The position numbers and the translations under genes were made by a program. DNA of 64,000 bases from Adiantum capillus-veneris (lineage: Eukaryota > Streptophyta > Polypodiopsida > Polypodiales > Pteridaceae): contig CM043962.1 of NCBI GenBank assembly GCA_014529385.2, forward strand, positions 44,503,098 to 44,567,097, read 5' to 3'. Shown here piece by piece: positions 22,210 through 32,866 of this stretch. Each line of letters opens with the position of its first letter. Position 1 is the first letter of the stretch. Below the pieces are notes generated by a model. That model was not told the DNA's origin. It saw nothing but the letters and a program-made list of their open reading frames with translations, and ran no database searches.

Positions 22210-25200
22210 TAAGGGTTCCAAGGGTATCTTAATCGATCTAACCAAGTGTGATGCAAGAAGCACTTTTGGTTGACTAGCAGGCATGTAATATGCTCGACAC
22301 CTTCCACTAGCTCGTAATAGTACCCCTCAACCAAATAGCTCCCTACAGAAAGTATGTTTCCCTAGGAATCACTCAAGGCTCTTGCTGTTTTGTATTTCTC
22401 CTGTGAGCACCTCAAAAGGTAGAAGTCAGCTCCATCTTCATTGGCATTGGTGGCAAAGGCATCACCGATGCATAGAGCATCAATAATTGCGTCATGGTGC
22501 CCACCATACATTGGCAGATCTGATCCTTCGTCATTGCTAAAATATTCACTTTCTGCATTGTCACCATCCAATGCCTCAAGGGTTAGATACTCCCAGTACT
22601 CAACATGTGTGTTGTTCAAGCATCGCCTCCAACGCTGGGACATACAAAATTCACAAAAACAAGCGAGAAGTCTGGAACGGAGTGCACACTTGTCGCTCTT
22701 GGAGTATCCATTGACACAGTGTATTGATCGTGAGCCTTCAACTCGCTTGCAATTCCACTTCTTCTCCCTTGGCACCTCAATTGCTTGGACCTCCCAAAAA
22801 ATCCTATTCACCCCTGTGTGACCACTTTCATCATTAAATTTATGCTTCAAGATGCCAACAACATCCTTGGCACACTTCATGTGCCATGCATCAGCCTTTA
22901 ACTGCTCATATATTAAAGACCTCTTAACAACTGCCCCTGCCCCATCATGCTCCCCTTTGTCGTGGCCCGAGGCAAAGAAACTCCACAGCATTTCAATGCC
23001 AGTCAAACCATAGTACCTAAAACAATGACCCACCTTCAATGCTGGGTAGAAACAAATTTCTGGAAACTTTTCATCAGAGGTGGAATAAAACCTGGCGTAC
23101 CTTGACACGAAGAAGAACGGTCTAGATGACTTGAATTGAGCAGCACATCCATCTGACCACACCTAGTGCCGCTTCAAGAAGTTGAATCCCTAATTTTGAA
23201 GCCAAACACTATGCAGTTGCAAGCAATGTTGCACAAAAAGCGTGTCATGATCTTTGTCATTAGAAATGTAAAAATGTGTATATTTTAACACCTGGTCTTT
23301 CTCGTCTCGAATGTATGTAATGTGCACCAAGATGGTGACTTGTGAAGAGTACCAATGCATTGACTGGATTTCATTTTGCTCCTTAAATGAGTAATTTTCC
23401 GCAAAGTCAATAACAGAGATCACTACATCTCTAGGAAACCTATGAATGCAATCTTTGAACTGCTGAGATTTCCACCGGGCAATAAAATTGTGTCGGATGT
23501 AAGTGGTCAGATGCTTTTTAAGAAAAGTTGTGAAATCCTTGCATCCCATTTCCTTCACCAGAAGATCCTTGCGCTTCTTGCCTTGAGAATGGGTTGAGGC
23601 AACGTCTTCAAACACCTTAACAAAAATTTGGGCTGCACTTTCAAGTGTTTTGTTTGGACAAAGCAATAATCTCTTTGACCCACATTGAGGACATTCTCCC
23701 TTCAAGCAAGTCAACTTACGAAATGCGGAGTCCATTGGTTTTTCACATAACACACTTTCAGTCAATGTGCTTACACTGGTGTATGTGTACCTGGCAGCTT
23801 CACACTTACTTCGAGCCTCTTTTGGCAAGCATATAGCACACATGCAACCACACCCATCGCCGTGCATGCCTGTCTTACTGTGTCTCATGTGGTTGAATGC
23901 TTCCTTGAGATATATCATCTGAATATGAGCAATACAGCAGCACGTGTAACGGTCCTTCAACTTATGAACAAACCAAGGTTTCAATCCCTCAAAACATCTG
24001 AGTGAGATCTTCATGTGTGGATATTGCATTTGGAACCTCATGTAAAGCTCACCCTGTGCAAGAAAAAAGAAAACCCATCAGAGGCTCATACTTTTTTCAA
24101 AGTAAAACCCATCAAAGTAAAAGCTCTGTGAGGTATTCAATTATTTTTTCTACCTCCAAAGTACCTAGAGCACCTCTTTACTATCATGGTACTTCCATGA
24201 CTACCTTTGAAATGAACTCTATGGTACTTTCAAGACTACCGTTGTGAGGTATTTTAGACTCTTTCAGAGATCCAGAGTACCTAAAGATCCTCTTTACTGT
24301 CATGGTACTTCCATGACTACCTTTGAAAGGAACTCTATGAACTTTTTCTACCTCCAAAGTACCTAGAGAACCCATTTAAACTCACATGGTACTTTCAAGA
24401 CTACCTTTGCGAGGTATTCTAGACTCTTTCAAAGATCCAGAGTACCTAAAGAGCCTTTATACTATCATGGTACTTCCATGACTACCGTTGAAAGGAACTA
24501 TGTGACTTTTCTCTGCCTCCAAAGTTCCTAGAGAACCTCTTCACTCTCATGGTAAATAACTACCTTTGAAAGGTCCAGAGTACCTAAAGAGCCTCTTCAC
24601 TGTCATGGTACTTCCATGACTACCTTTGAAAGGAACTCTATGAACTTTTTCTACCTCCAAAGTACCTAGAGGACTCATTTAGACTCGCATGGTACTTTCA
24701 AGACTACCTTTGCGAGGTATTCTAGACTCTTTCAAAGATCCAGAGTACCTAAAGAGCCTTTTATACTATCATGGTACTTCTATGACTACCTTTGAAAGGA
24801 ACTCTATGACTTTTCTCTACATCCAAAGTTCATACCTATGAAACTTTAGGAGCATACCTGTGAATCATCAAGCAAATGTATTGGATGCTTTATGTAAGAT
24901 TTTCTGCCCAATCGTTTTCAACACACATCTTTTTTGTTTGGCGACACTCTTGTCTCTGTCTGCCAAAAGGAAAAAACGAGGTCTTTTGTCGCTTGTGTGA
25001 TGGTGGAACTTTGAGGTACTTGACGACTACATAATTGCAAAGGAAATGCGCCAACCTCATCCTGTTTTAACCTTGAATTGGCTGCTGCAAAGTTTCGCCG
25101 ATGCGATCCAGTAAATCTGGCCATCTTGGAGTTGCTAATAGACCTTGATGGATCTCCTTCACTATTCACCAACATCATGCAAACAACTCTTTTAATCTTC

Positions 25201-25880
25201 AGCTCCTCTTCAGACATAGATGCTTTGACTTTAGTAATTGTGCCTCGAATATTGGATAGTATTGACTTCTCAGATGCATGATGCAAACGTCTAAAAGGTG
25301 GCAGTCCTAGAAGACATTGAAAGGCGGTTTTCTTAGCGTCGCAAGTCATGCCTTTTGTTGCTTCCTGCCAGCATTTTGAGACTTTCATGCAAACCTGATT
25401 CATATCTTCTGTTGACCTTGAACCTGATGCATCACTTTCTCGTTGTCTCCTACGACTCTCTCTTTTCATCATAGACCAATATTCTCGCATCCGATGGTTA
25501 CCTTCATGGCGAATTGTGATTGAGTCATCCCTGTGGTAATTGTGAGTCATGTCATTATGAAGTGGATTGTATTGCGCATGCTGGTGAAAGTACTCAGAGC
25601 CCTGCAGTGTACTTAGAGGTGGCTCGTTCTGCACAATCCTCTCTTCAAAACATCCAACACCACAAGCAATGGCCGGCCATCCAACATGGAAATTGTGTGG
25701 AGGTTGTTGCTGGTGCGGAACATGCTCTCCCAAGCTGCTGAGATCGACATTCCACAAAAGGTGACAATCAATTGGAGGCTGCTGCTCAGACACATCCTGT
25801 TGGCCAATCTCCTACTGCAACATCTCCATCCCGATCTCCTGGACCTTTAGTCTCCACACCTTATGACAATTCTCCACAAG
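22210..25880 (-). pseudogene. DDE-transposase-like gene, two exons, broken by nonsense codons
   Basis: Exon 1 runs from about 25880 to 24858 and exon 2 from 24053 to about 22210, joined by a GT-AG intron of 804 bp in frame (LLDDSQ then GELYMRF). Exon 1 ends with a conserved-looking RVSPNKKDVC block. Exon 2 shows CFEGLKPWFVHKLKDRYTC, cysteine pairs (CGCMCAIC, CPQCG), then VISVIDFAENYSFKEQNEIQ, MWSDGCAAQFKSSRPFFF, and ASGHDKGEHDGAGAVVKR. I recall this order of motifs from a family of transposase-like proteins in animal genomes, where DFAENY, SDG and HGKG..DG..G..KR mark a probable RNase H-fold core; the family name is not certain. In-frame stops lie at 25812-25814, 24918-24920, 23190-23192, 23163-23165 and 22362-22364. 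Reading through all five gives one continuous protein. Confidence 0.78.
24130..24857. repeat. Composite tandem repeat in the transposase intron
   Basis: Units beginning GATCCAGAGTACCTAAAGA recur at about 24269, 24435, 24569 and 24737, with spacings near 166, 134 and 168 bp. Each contains CATGGTACTTCCATGACTAC and CTCCAAAGTACCTAGAG. The repeat is confined to the intron and shares the GGTACTT core with the intron and spacer of the neighbouring gene. Confidence 0.88.
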
Positions 25881-25904
25881 TTCCTGCTGCAATTTTCCTT
25901 CTTC

Positions 25905-25907
<3 letters not shown>

Positions 25908-25988
<81 letters not shown>

Positions 25989-26021
25989 ACGTAGACTGCA
26001 GACACACACACACACACACAC
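25908..26021. repeat. (GA)n followed by (CA)n microsatellites
   Basis: GA units fill 25908-25987 and CA units fill 26002-26021. The array lies just upstream of the start of the - strand transposase coding sequence. Confidence 0.97.
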
Positions 26022-28743
26022 AGATAGAGCTCGTAGACTACTGAAAGGGTAGGTAGAGAGTCTTGCATTAGACTAAATCAAGAACCGTTAAAGTTGTTGG
26101 CACAACGCCTTTAGAAATATTAAATATTTATCTTTTGGCTTTTGAAAACTGCCAACAAAACACCATCCAATAGTGCCTCACAAGAGGTGTCAAGGACACT
26201 ACTTTTTGCACCACCAACCCATGCTTTCACCGTATCACCAACACCTAATATACAATCTACACTAATCTAGTTGTTGATTAATGACAATTCTACACATTAA
26301 TGACTTCACTAGCTTAGGTAGTCGATCCTTGGCAATGGTGCAAAATGTTGGGGATTGTAGCAAAGCTCAATCCACCAGAATTATGTCAATCGTATGGATC
26401 AAAACCCAGCTAGTGCATGGAGACATGGAGTCAAGAGAATGGGCAAGAAGAGGATCCTAATCAAGAGAGAGAAGAAGAAGAAGGAAATGCAATGATAATG
26501 TAGAGTGCTACTCAACTCTCTAATCTGTTCTAATCTCACAAAACAAGAGGACAATGGTGCACACTCTCATCAATCACTCACACACACAGATCAAAAGCTC
26601 AATGAGCTCACAAATCAAGTGAAAGAGAAAAGAAATGAGAGTCCGAAGCAATAATTAGAGACTTGTTAACATTTAACCACACATCAATAACACAAATGAC
26701 AAAGACATAGAAGAACAAGAGCACTTAGCTTTCCATTGCATGCCATAGAAAGAGTGGAATAGGAGGCTCAACTACAAGAATCACCATCTCCACCTTTTCT
26801 ACAAGATTTCCATGAAAGCCCTACTCTCATGAGGATAAGTGAAAAATGACCTAACTTTCACTTTTGTACCTACGGCATCAAAATATGTCCGGCTGCCCAT
26901 GAGATGCATAAAACTGTGTGCATCTCTATAGCTCCTAGGCATCATGGTATCATCAAATATACAATCTAGAACTCATGTAGAGCCCATAAATACATCAAAA
27001 TTACATATATAAATGACATGTCTGTCAAAAAATGAAGCATTGTATGGTAAAAATAGCATCATTGAAGGTCTTCCACTACTTCTCATTAGCGTTTCTAACA
27101 CCTGTACACATGAGAATGAAGTATCTAGTTATCATTACGCATAGTAAATGTAGTGGAAACTTCATTTGCACTAGCATTGCATGTTCAATTAGAGAAATGA
27201 AAAAACGTTTAAATGAAACTTCTTGGATAGGAAAATTAGTGGCATCAACTGCTTCAGTGGGCATGTTGAGTTTGACAAACAGAACCCTAAAATGATTCCA
27301 ATCTAGTTTTGCTTTGCGAGTACCCTCACACTATTTATCTGCTTGCCGACAACAATTGGACATGTTTGCTCATCCACCTAGAAACTCACAGCCACCCAAT
27401 AGCTATAGGTGTTTTGAGATCTTCGATCCATTGTACAAGAGAGATAGTTTCCCATGTGGTCATAGAAGTTTCTACTAGTGGTCCAAGACATTTGCAACTC
27501 AACATTGCTAAACAAATGGTTATGGGATTAGTTGTTTGAGAAAATGGAGAGCAATTGAATAGCAACAAACTCCTCTCAATCTTAGAGGAGATGAGACCAT
27601 TGATCCATACATAAAGGTAAACTTAAGTTTTTCATGATAATCCACTCAATGTGATTAGCATTTCATATTCATATATTGATTGCTTGTTTTAGATTCAAAC
27701 ACATGATGAAAGAGGCGAGTGCTACTTGAATTGGAGCTAGGATAGAGTCTCAGTTGCTTTGGTTGAAGAATACATGTGGATATAGGTATTTCCATGGCAT
27801 GTTGTTTCTTGGGTAGTGCAATGATGTTGTAAAAAGATACCATGTGTTCAAGATGTCAACTATTGGGCCCGAGTATGGGGCTTGTTAGTAGAATGCAACG
27901 AGACATGACATGAGACTTGTGATGAAGTTGTATTTGCTTTGACCACATTCACCGAGTTGTGGGGTGGACAACAATGGTCATGCATCTTTACTATCCTGCG
28001 TAAGTAGACAATATGCAAGAAACTTATCCTTTTTCATCCATCCACATGATTTATATGATTTTTAAACAAATTCAGTAGGATTCAAGAAATGCAAACCATT
28101 GCTATATGCAAGATGAAAGAAGAAGATACCCTAGTGTAGATCATGTTTTGGGAAATGATGACTGTAGTTGTCTTGGACAATGGACATTTTCCAGCTAATT
28201 TCAGAGGCCGAGATGAGCACAAGCGTCTTTGTGGACTATGGTGTTATGCACAAATTGAAGATGAAGCCACAACTCTGTATAGAAACATACAATCTTGGTG
28301 ACCTTGGGCAAAGTGGAAGACTCAAATCTATTGAAGATGGACAATTGGTTGAGTTGGTGGCATGTGAATAACTTCATTGGAAAAAACACTTTGTGAGGGT
28401 AAATAGTGACAAACAATACTACTTGTGTAGATTAAAAGCAACACCTTTTATTTCCATTGACAAAAAACTTGTATGCAAGAAGTGGATGATTTGTCATTTG
28501 TTTCCACAACCAACCTGATAGAAACCAAGCATGCAAGTTGGTTCGGAGCAGGCAAGGGAATCAAAGATATGCTTAGCTTGTATGATGCATGTGTGTTTAA
28601 ACTATCCAATTTTTTGCTTTAGAGTTTGAAGATGCTACCATTTGTGGAGGAGGGCAAATATCATGGAGTTATACCCTTTGTGAAAAGGTTGGCTCATCGG
28701 AGAGTAAGGTAGATCCTCCACACTAGCAGTTATTGCAAGAGAG
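26022..28743. other. Stretch without recognised genes
   Basis: Only ORFs shorter than 90 codons. A segment beginning TGTTGGGGATTGTAGC near 26347, with scattered CACACA and AG-rich runs, has an LTR-like look. No partner repeat, PBS or coding domain was found. Confidence 0.5.
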
Positions 28744-29397
28744 GTGGCCAAAAATCTCAGGGAGACTCCTCTATATCAACATCCAACTGTTGAAGGAGAT
28801 AATTTCATAGTTTCTAGGAAGATAAAACAAACAATCCATGTAAGCTATGAGGAAGAAAATGCTTTGCATCATCCAAAGTATTTCACACAGAATGTTTCAA
28901 GGAATCGAAGAGATGTGCAAGCAAAATGTGGAATGAATATTCATCAATGCAATGAGAATGAACAAGGAGTGGTGGTAGAGGAGTTTGAAATACATAAGAC
29001 AATGTGGGCAATTCATTGGATCATGAAAGGAAGCATGGTGCAATGCCAAGGATGGTTGGTGCACATGAAGGAAAGTGAAAAAAGAGCATCAAAAACACAG
29101 GTGAAGGTACAAAAACTCCCTCATTTTGGGTTATTAGAACTTGGGAAAGTGTATATGGAAGAGGCTCTAAGGCTCAATTTATGTGGTTTCGCAATTATAG
29201 TGTCAATCACACTTGGCACATTTGCAACACAATCACACAATGTCCTACCAGAGTGCCATCCATATGGCCTATCGAGAAAGGGACAACTTGGAGGCTGTAG
29301 GATACACAATCAAGAATTGTGCAACAACAAATTTGTTACAAGTGCATTATTGACCCATGAGTGTTGGTTTTTTCATAGAAGCGAGTGGACTCAGTAG
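28744..29397 (+). pseudogene. Unrecognised 217-codon ORF upstream of a SWIM finger
   Basis: This is a continuous frame with ordinary composition: QHPTVEGDNFIVSRKIKQTI near the N-terminus, and later VVVEEFEIHKTMWAIHWIMK. It stops at 29395-29397, just before a region that in another frame encodes a SWIM zinc finger. The two may be parts of one broken gene, because plant SWIM domains often sit at the C-terminal side of longer proteins such as Mutator-like transposases. No catalytic motif is visible in this ORF. Confidence 0.4.
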
Positions 29398-29684
29398 TTG
29401 CAATGGAGGCTAAGATAGTGGGTCACACTGTTGTTAAGACTAATTTTCATGAGATATTTGTGGTGGAAGCCTCTACCTCATAGTTTTGAGGCGAGTCTTA
29501 TGAAGTTCACATCGCAAACAGTCCCATTTGCACTTGTGGAGACTTCATAGATCACAAAGCACAAAACAAACCATACATGGATTGCAAGCACATTTACTTT
29601 ATCCTCCTTCGCTACTTTGGACTTGATGTGAACCATAACATGTTTATCCATCGGAGCAAGCTCAACCCCAAGGATTTGGTTTGA
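29398..29684 (+). pseudogene. SWIM zinc-finger domain remnant
   Basis: The frame reads YEVHIANSPICTCGDFIDHK and, after a short gap, DCKHIYFILLRYFGLDVN. This is the CxC...CxH pattern of a SWIM zinc finger (29529-29594), used for nucleic-acid or protein binding in MULE transposases and in plant SWIM proteins. A TAG lies a short way upstream of the finger, and the frame ends with TGA at 29682-29684. The parent gene is uncertain; its neighbours are all mobile elements. Confidence 0.75.
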
Positions 29685-29701
29685 ATGTTCACATGTTGTT
29701 G

Positions 29702-29793
29702 GATAGGGTAGTCAAGTATTGCATGCTCCCATTAGCTCTTGTCGTTAGATAGGGTAGTCAAGTATTGCATGCTATCATTAGCTCTTGTATCCC
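29702..29793. repeat. 46-bp direct duplication
   Basis: GATAGGGTAGTCAAGTATTG starts at 29702 and again at 29748, and the rest of the unit (CATTAGCTCTTGT) follows in both. Confidence 0.92.
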
Positions 29794-29944
29794 ACATACA
29801 ATTGGTCCGTGTTCTATAATTGTATCTTGTAATATTGCGTTGGATAATTGAGACATTTTTCTTCATTCACTATCTTTTTGTGTGAATGTTCAATTGGCTT
29901 TTGCGTAGATTCGTTATCCAGTATGACATGCCAAGTGTGCTTGT

Positions 29945-29959
29945 GGGGGGGGGGGGGGG

Positions 29960-30012
<53 letters not shown>
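29945..30012. repeat. (G)n and (AG)n microsatellite
   Basis: A run of 18 G is followed by about 25 AG units. It lies directly 5' of the truncated LINE. Confidence 0.97.
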
Positions 30013-30016
<4 letters not shown>

Positions 30017-30074
30017 CTTTGCAAGAGATAGAGGGAGAGAGAGACCTTTATTAGTCAAGGATCACAATTATTGA

Positions 30075-32384
30075 TCGATTGAGAAGAAGCAGCTTGAGTG
30101 GGAGCAAGAGAGAACAACTATGGACAAAGACAACTATCAAAGTCATTTGCATACATACAAGGCATTGATTCAAAAGAAGAGAAGAAGATGGGAAGTAAAG
30201 CAACAAGAATTTAAAGTCCAAGAAAAGGCACATGCATGTGGAAGATTTTGGAGAAACTTGAGAGGTAGGCGGGTTGAGAATTTTGGTAACTTGAGTCTAG
30301 TGGATATGTACACACATTGTAGGCAATTATATGAGCAAGCAAATACTGAAAAAATTCCATTTTATGGTTCACTCCCATGTATGCCGTCTTTTTTTACTAT
30401 TGAGGATGTATGCGGTGGGCTTGAAAAGTTGGCCACTCGCAAAGCGGGAGATCTTCAAGGTATCAAGCCGGAGATGATCAAATGGACGGGAGATTTTACC
30501 CATGAGTGGATGTGTGATATGTTCAACCTTGCACTTCAACATGGTATGCCTTATGATTGGAGTACTAATTGGGTTAAGCCTTTGCATAAAGGAGGCGATG
30601 TAAAGAATGTAAGCAACTACCGGACTATAATGATTGGGTCTCTTATGGAAAAGTTGTTTGGGTGCATAATGGAGATGAAATTGAGTGATTGGGCTGAAGA
30701 GAATGACAAGCATGCAAAGGGACAAGCGGGTTTTCGTCGATGCCATAGCACCATTGATCATCTTGTCACTCTTCGTGTTCTCATGGAGGAAAGTCGATTG
30801 AAAGGCAAGCGATTGTATTGTTGTTTTGTGGACTTTAAGAAAGCCTTTGATATGATTCCACGTAACAATTTGTGGAGAAGGATGGAAGAACTCCAAGTTC
30901 CAAGTGAGTTTATGCTTGCGGTTTCTCGAATCTATGAGAAGGTGATTTGTCAATTGCGCATGGGAAGGGAAATTTCAGAAATTTTTGTAAGCACTATTGG
31001 GGTTAAACAAGGATGTCCATTGTCACCAAGTCTCTTTGGTCTATGCATCGATCAATTGGAACAAATGGTACTTGACTTTATGCAAGAAGAAGGCATTGAA
31101 GAGGTCACTATTTGCAATGCGGTAATCATGCTTTTGTTGTATGCGGATGATGTAGTGCTTCTAGCACACACTTTAGAAGATGCACAAAAGATTATGGTTG
31201 TCCTTGAGAACTTTTGCTTGCATAGTGGGCTGATTGTAAATGAATCCAAAACAAAGGTTATGCTTGTGAAAACCAACCATAAGGAGAAGCCATGCATTGT
31301 GTACAACAACGAGACACTTGAAGTTGTTGAGAGCTTTAAGTACCTTGGCCTTGAGGTTCCATCCAATCACAAGTGGCATGAATGTGCTATGCGTCATTTG
31401 GAAGCGGGAAAGAGAGCATACTATGCATTTGAGAACATGTGTAATGCGGGAAACATCAAGTGTTGGGTTCTCAAGAAGTATCTTTTTGATGCATTGGTGA
31501 CACCGGTTCTTCTTTATGGAGTTGAAGTGTGGGGCAAGAGCATCTCAAAGTCTACTTGGAAAGAGTTTGAGAATGTCCAAAAGCGTTTTCTTACAAACTT
31601 TCTCCAAGTTAAGACACAAACACCATATATGCTCCTACTTCTTGAGTCGGGATCTCTTCCAATTGGGGTTATGGGCATGGAAAGGGTTGTCGAGTACATG
31701 ATAAAGATGCGTCAAAACCCCTCACATCGACTTCCTACAATTGCATGGGAAGCAAGCAAAAAAGTTCAAAAGACGCATAAAAGCAAGATCTTGAGCACGG
31801 GATGGATGCAAGACATAAAGAAGTGGTTTGGGAGATGGGATGCATTACACTTGCTACATGATGCTTCAATTGACTCTCAAGTGAATGAAGCTTTTCTACA
31901 ACGCCAATGTATTACGGCTTGGGAGAAATCCGGTGGGTCACGCTTCATACATTACACCACCTATATTGCCCCCAACTACAAAACCATGTTCTTCGCAGAG
32001 AGAGGAAACCGTACTCACACTTACATGCTTGAGCCTATTCCCTTGTCCGCGATACGCACTATCGCAGCAATTCGGCTTAGCTCCCATTTCCTTCGATGCG
32101 AGATAGGGCATTGGGGCAATGGAGAAGAGTCAAATCAATTGTGCACATTATGCTCACTGCAAGTTCGAGAGTCTGAGTACCACACACTACTAGAGTGCTC
32201 AGCTTTTGATCACATCCGAACTTGCTTCTCTCACATTTTTAGCCATAACTTAGACCTACACACTTTCCTCTCCCAGCCAAAGTGTGGGCTCTCCATTGCG
32301 ACTCTCATCACTACAATTTTGGAGCATCGAGAGTCACTCATCATCCATACACATACTACATCACATGTAACTTTGGTCCCATAG
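30075..32384 (+). CDS. LINE ORF2 reverse transcriptase, 5'-truncated but open
   Basis: An open frame begins after a stop at 30072-30074; the first ATG is 30120, giving 754 residues. It encodes a non-LTR reverse transcriptase with FVDFKKAFDMI (around residue 238), GVKQGCPLSPSLFG (around 297), the catalytic LLLYADDVVLLA (YADD at about 341-344), and a C-terminal zf-RVT-like segment, CEIGHWGNG...CTLC...LLECSAF (from about 660). The AP-endonuclease domain that should precede the RT is missing, so the element is 5'-truncated near the AG array. The RT itself has no stop or frameshift, which suggests a recent insertion. Its 3' end is matched by a second, inverted copy. Confidence 0.93.
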   Translation, partial: SIEKKQLEWEQERTTMDKDNYQSHLHTYKALIQKKRRRWEVKQQEFKVQEKAHACGRFWRNLRGRRVENFGNLSLVDMYTHCRQLYEQANTEKIPFYGSLPCMPSFFTIEDVCGGLEKLATRKAGDLQGIKPEMIKWTGDFTHEWMCDMFNLALQHGMPYDWSTNWVKPLHKGGDVKNVSNYRTIMIGSLMEKLFGCIMEMKLSDWAEENDKHAKGQAGFRRCHSTIDHLVTLRVLMEESRLKGKRLYCCFVDFKKAFDMIPRNNLWRRMEELQVPSEFMLAVSRIYEKVICQLRMGREISEIFVSTIGVKQGCPLSPSLFGLCIDQLEQMVLDFMQEEGIEEVTICNAVIMLLLYADDVVLLAHTLEDAQKIMVVLENFCLHSGLIVNESKTKVMLVKTNHKEKPCIVYNNETLEVVESFKYLGLEVPSNHKWHECAMRHLEAGKRAYYAFENMCNAGNIKCWVLKKYLFDALVTPVLLYGVEVWGKSISKSTWKEFENVQKRFLTNFLQVKTQTPYMLLLLESGSLPIGVMGMERVVEYMIKMRQNPSHRLPTIAWEASKKVQKTHKSKILSTGWMQDIKKWFGRWDALHLLHDASIDSQVNEAFLQRQCITAWEKSGGSRFIHYTTYIAPNYKTMFFAERGNRTHTYMLEPIPLSAIRTIAAIRLSSHFLRCEIGHWGNGEESNQLCTLCSLQVRESEYHTLLECSAFDHIRTCFSHIFSHNLDLHTFLSQPKCGLSIATLITTILEHRESLIIHTHTTSHVTLVP

Positions 32385-32545
32385 GTCATATTTGACCTCT
32401 GAGGACGATAATAAAATCTATCTATCTATCTCTCTCCTCCATCCCTCCTTTTCTCTCTTTCTCTTGCACCTCCACTCCCCCGCTCTCTCTTTGTCTCTCT
32501 CCCCATAAATTCCCCCTTTCCTCTCTCTTCTGCCTCCACCTCCAC

Positions 32546-32548
<3 letters not shown>
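32385..32548 (+). other. LINE 3' end with microsatellite-type tail
   Basis: After the stop comes GGTCATATTTGACCTCTGAGG and then GACGATAATAAAATC, followed directly by TATC and TC repeats instead of poly(A). The inverted copy ends with the same GACGATAATAAAATC followed by TC repeats, so this is the true 3' terminus of the family. The remaining 100 bp are pyrimidine-rich with no gene. Confidence 0.8.

Positions 32549-32625
<77 letters not shown>
32549..32625. repeat. (TC)n microsatellite
   Basis: About 38 TC units between the LINE tail and a hairpin sequence. Confidence 0.97.
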
Positions 32626-32627
<2 letters not shown>

Positions 32628-32767
32628 CAACCACCCATAGTCCCCGTGGCCACAAAAAATATATATATTTATTTTAAAAAATATTAATTTTAAAAAAGTT
32701 TTTGAACTTTTTATTTTACTTAAAATAAATAAATGTTTGGACCACGTAGACTATGGGTGGTTGGTAG
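32624..32767. repeat. 144-bp hairpin, MITE-like inverted repeat
   Basis: The left arm CTACCAACCACCCATAGTC and following bases match the complement of the right arm GACTATGGGTGGTTGGTAG; the outer arms pair over about 28 bp with few mismatches. The AT-rich centre is itself partly palindromic (ATTTATTTTAA and TTAAAATAAAT). It contains no ORF. It sits between a TC array and an AG array, exactly at the centre of symmetry of the two LINE copies. Confidence 0.85.
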
Positions 32768-32792
32768 TGGTAGTGTACCTGGCCTTGCCACT

Positions 32793-32794
<2 letters not shown>

Positions 32795-32862
<68 letters not shown>
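32795..32862. repeat. (AG)n microsatellite
   Basis: About 34 units. Read on the - strand, it is the TC tail of the inverted LINE copy. Confidence 0.97.

Positions 32863-32866
<4 letters not shown>

Noticed and set aside
22441-22821. 126-codon + strand ORF
   Set aside because: Antisense shadow of the transposase-like gene.
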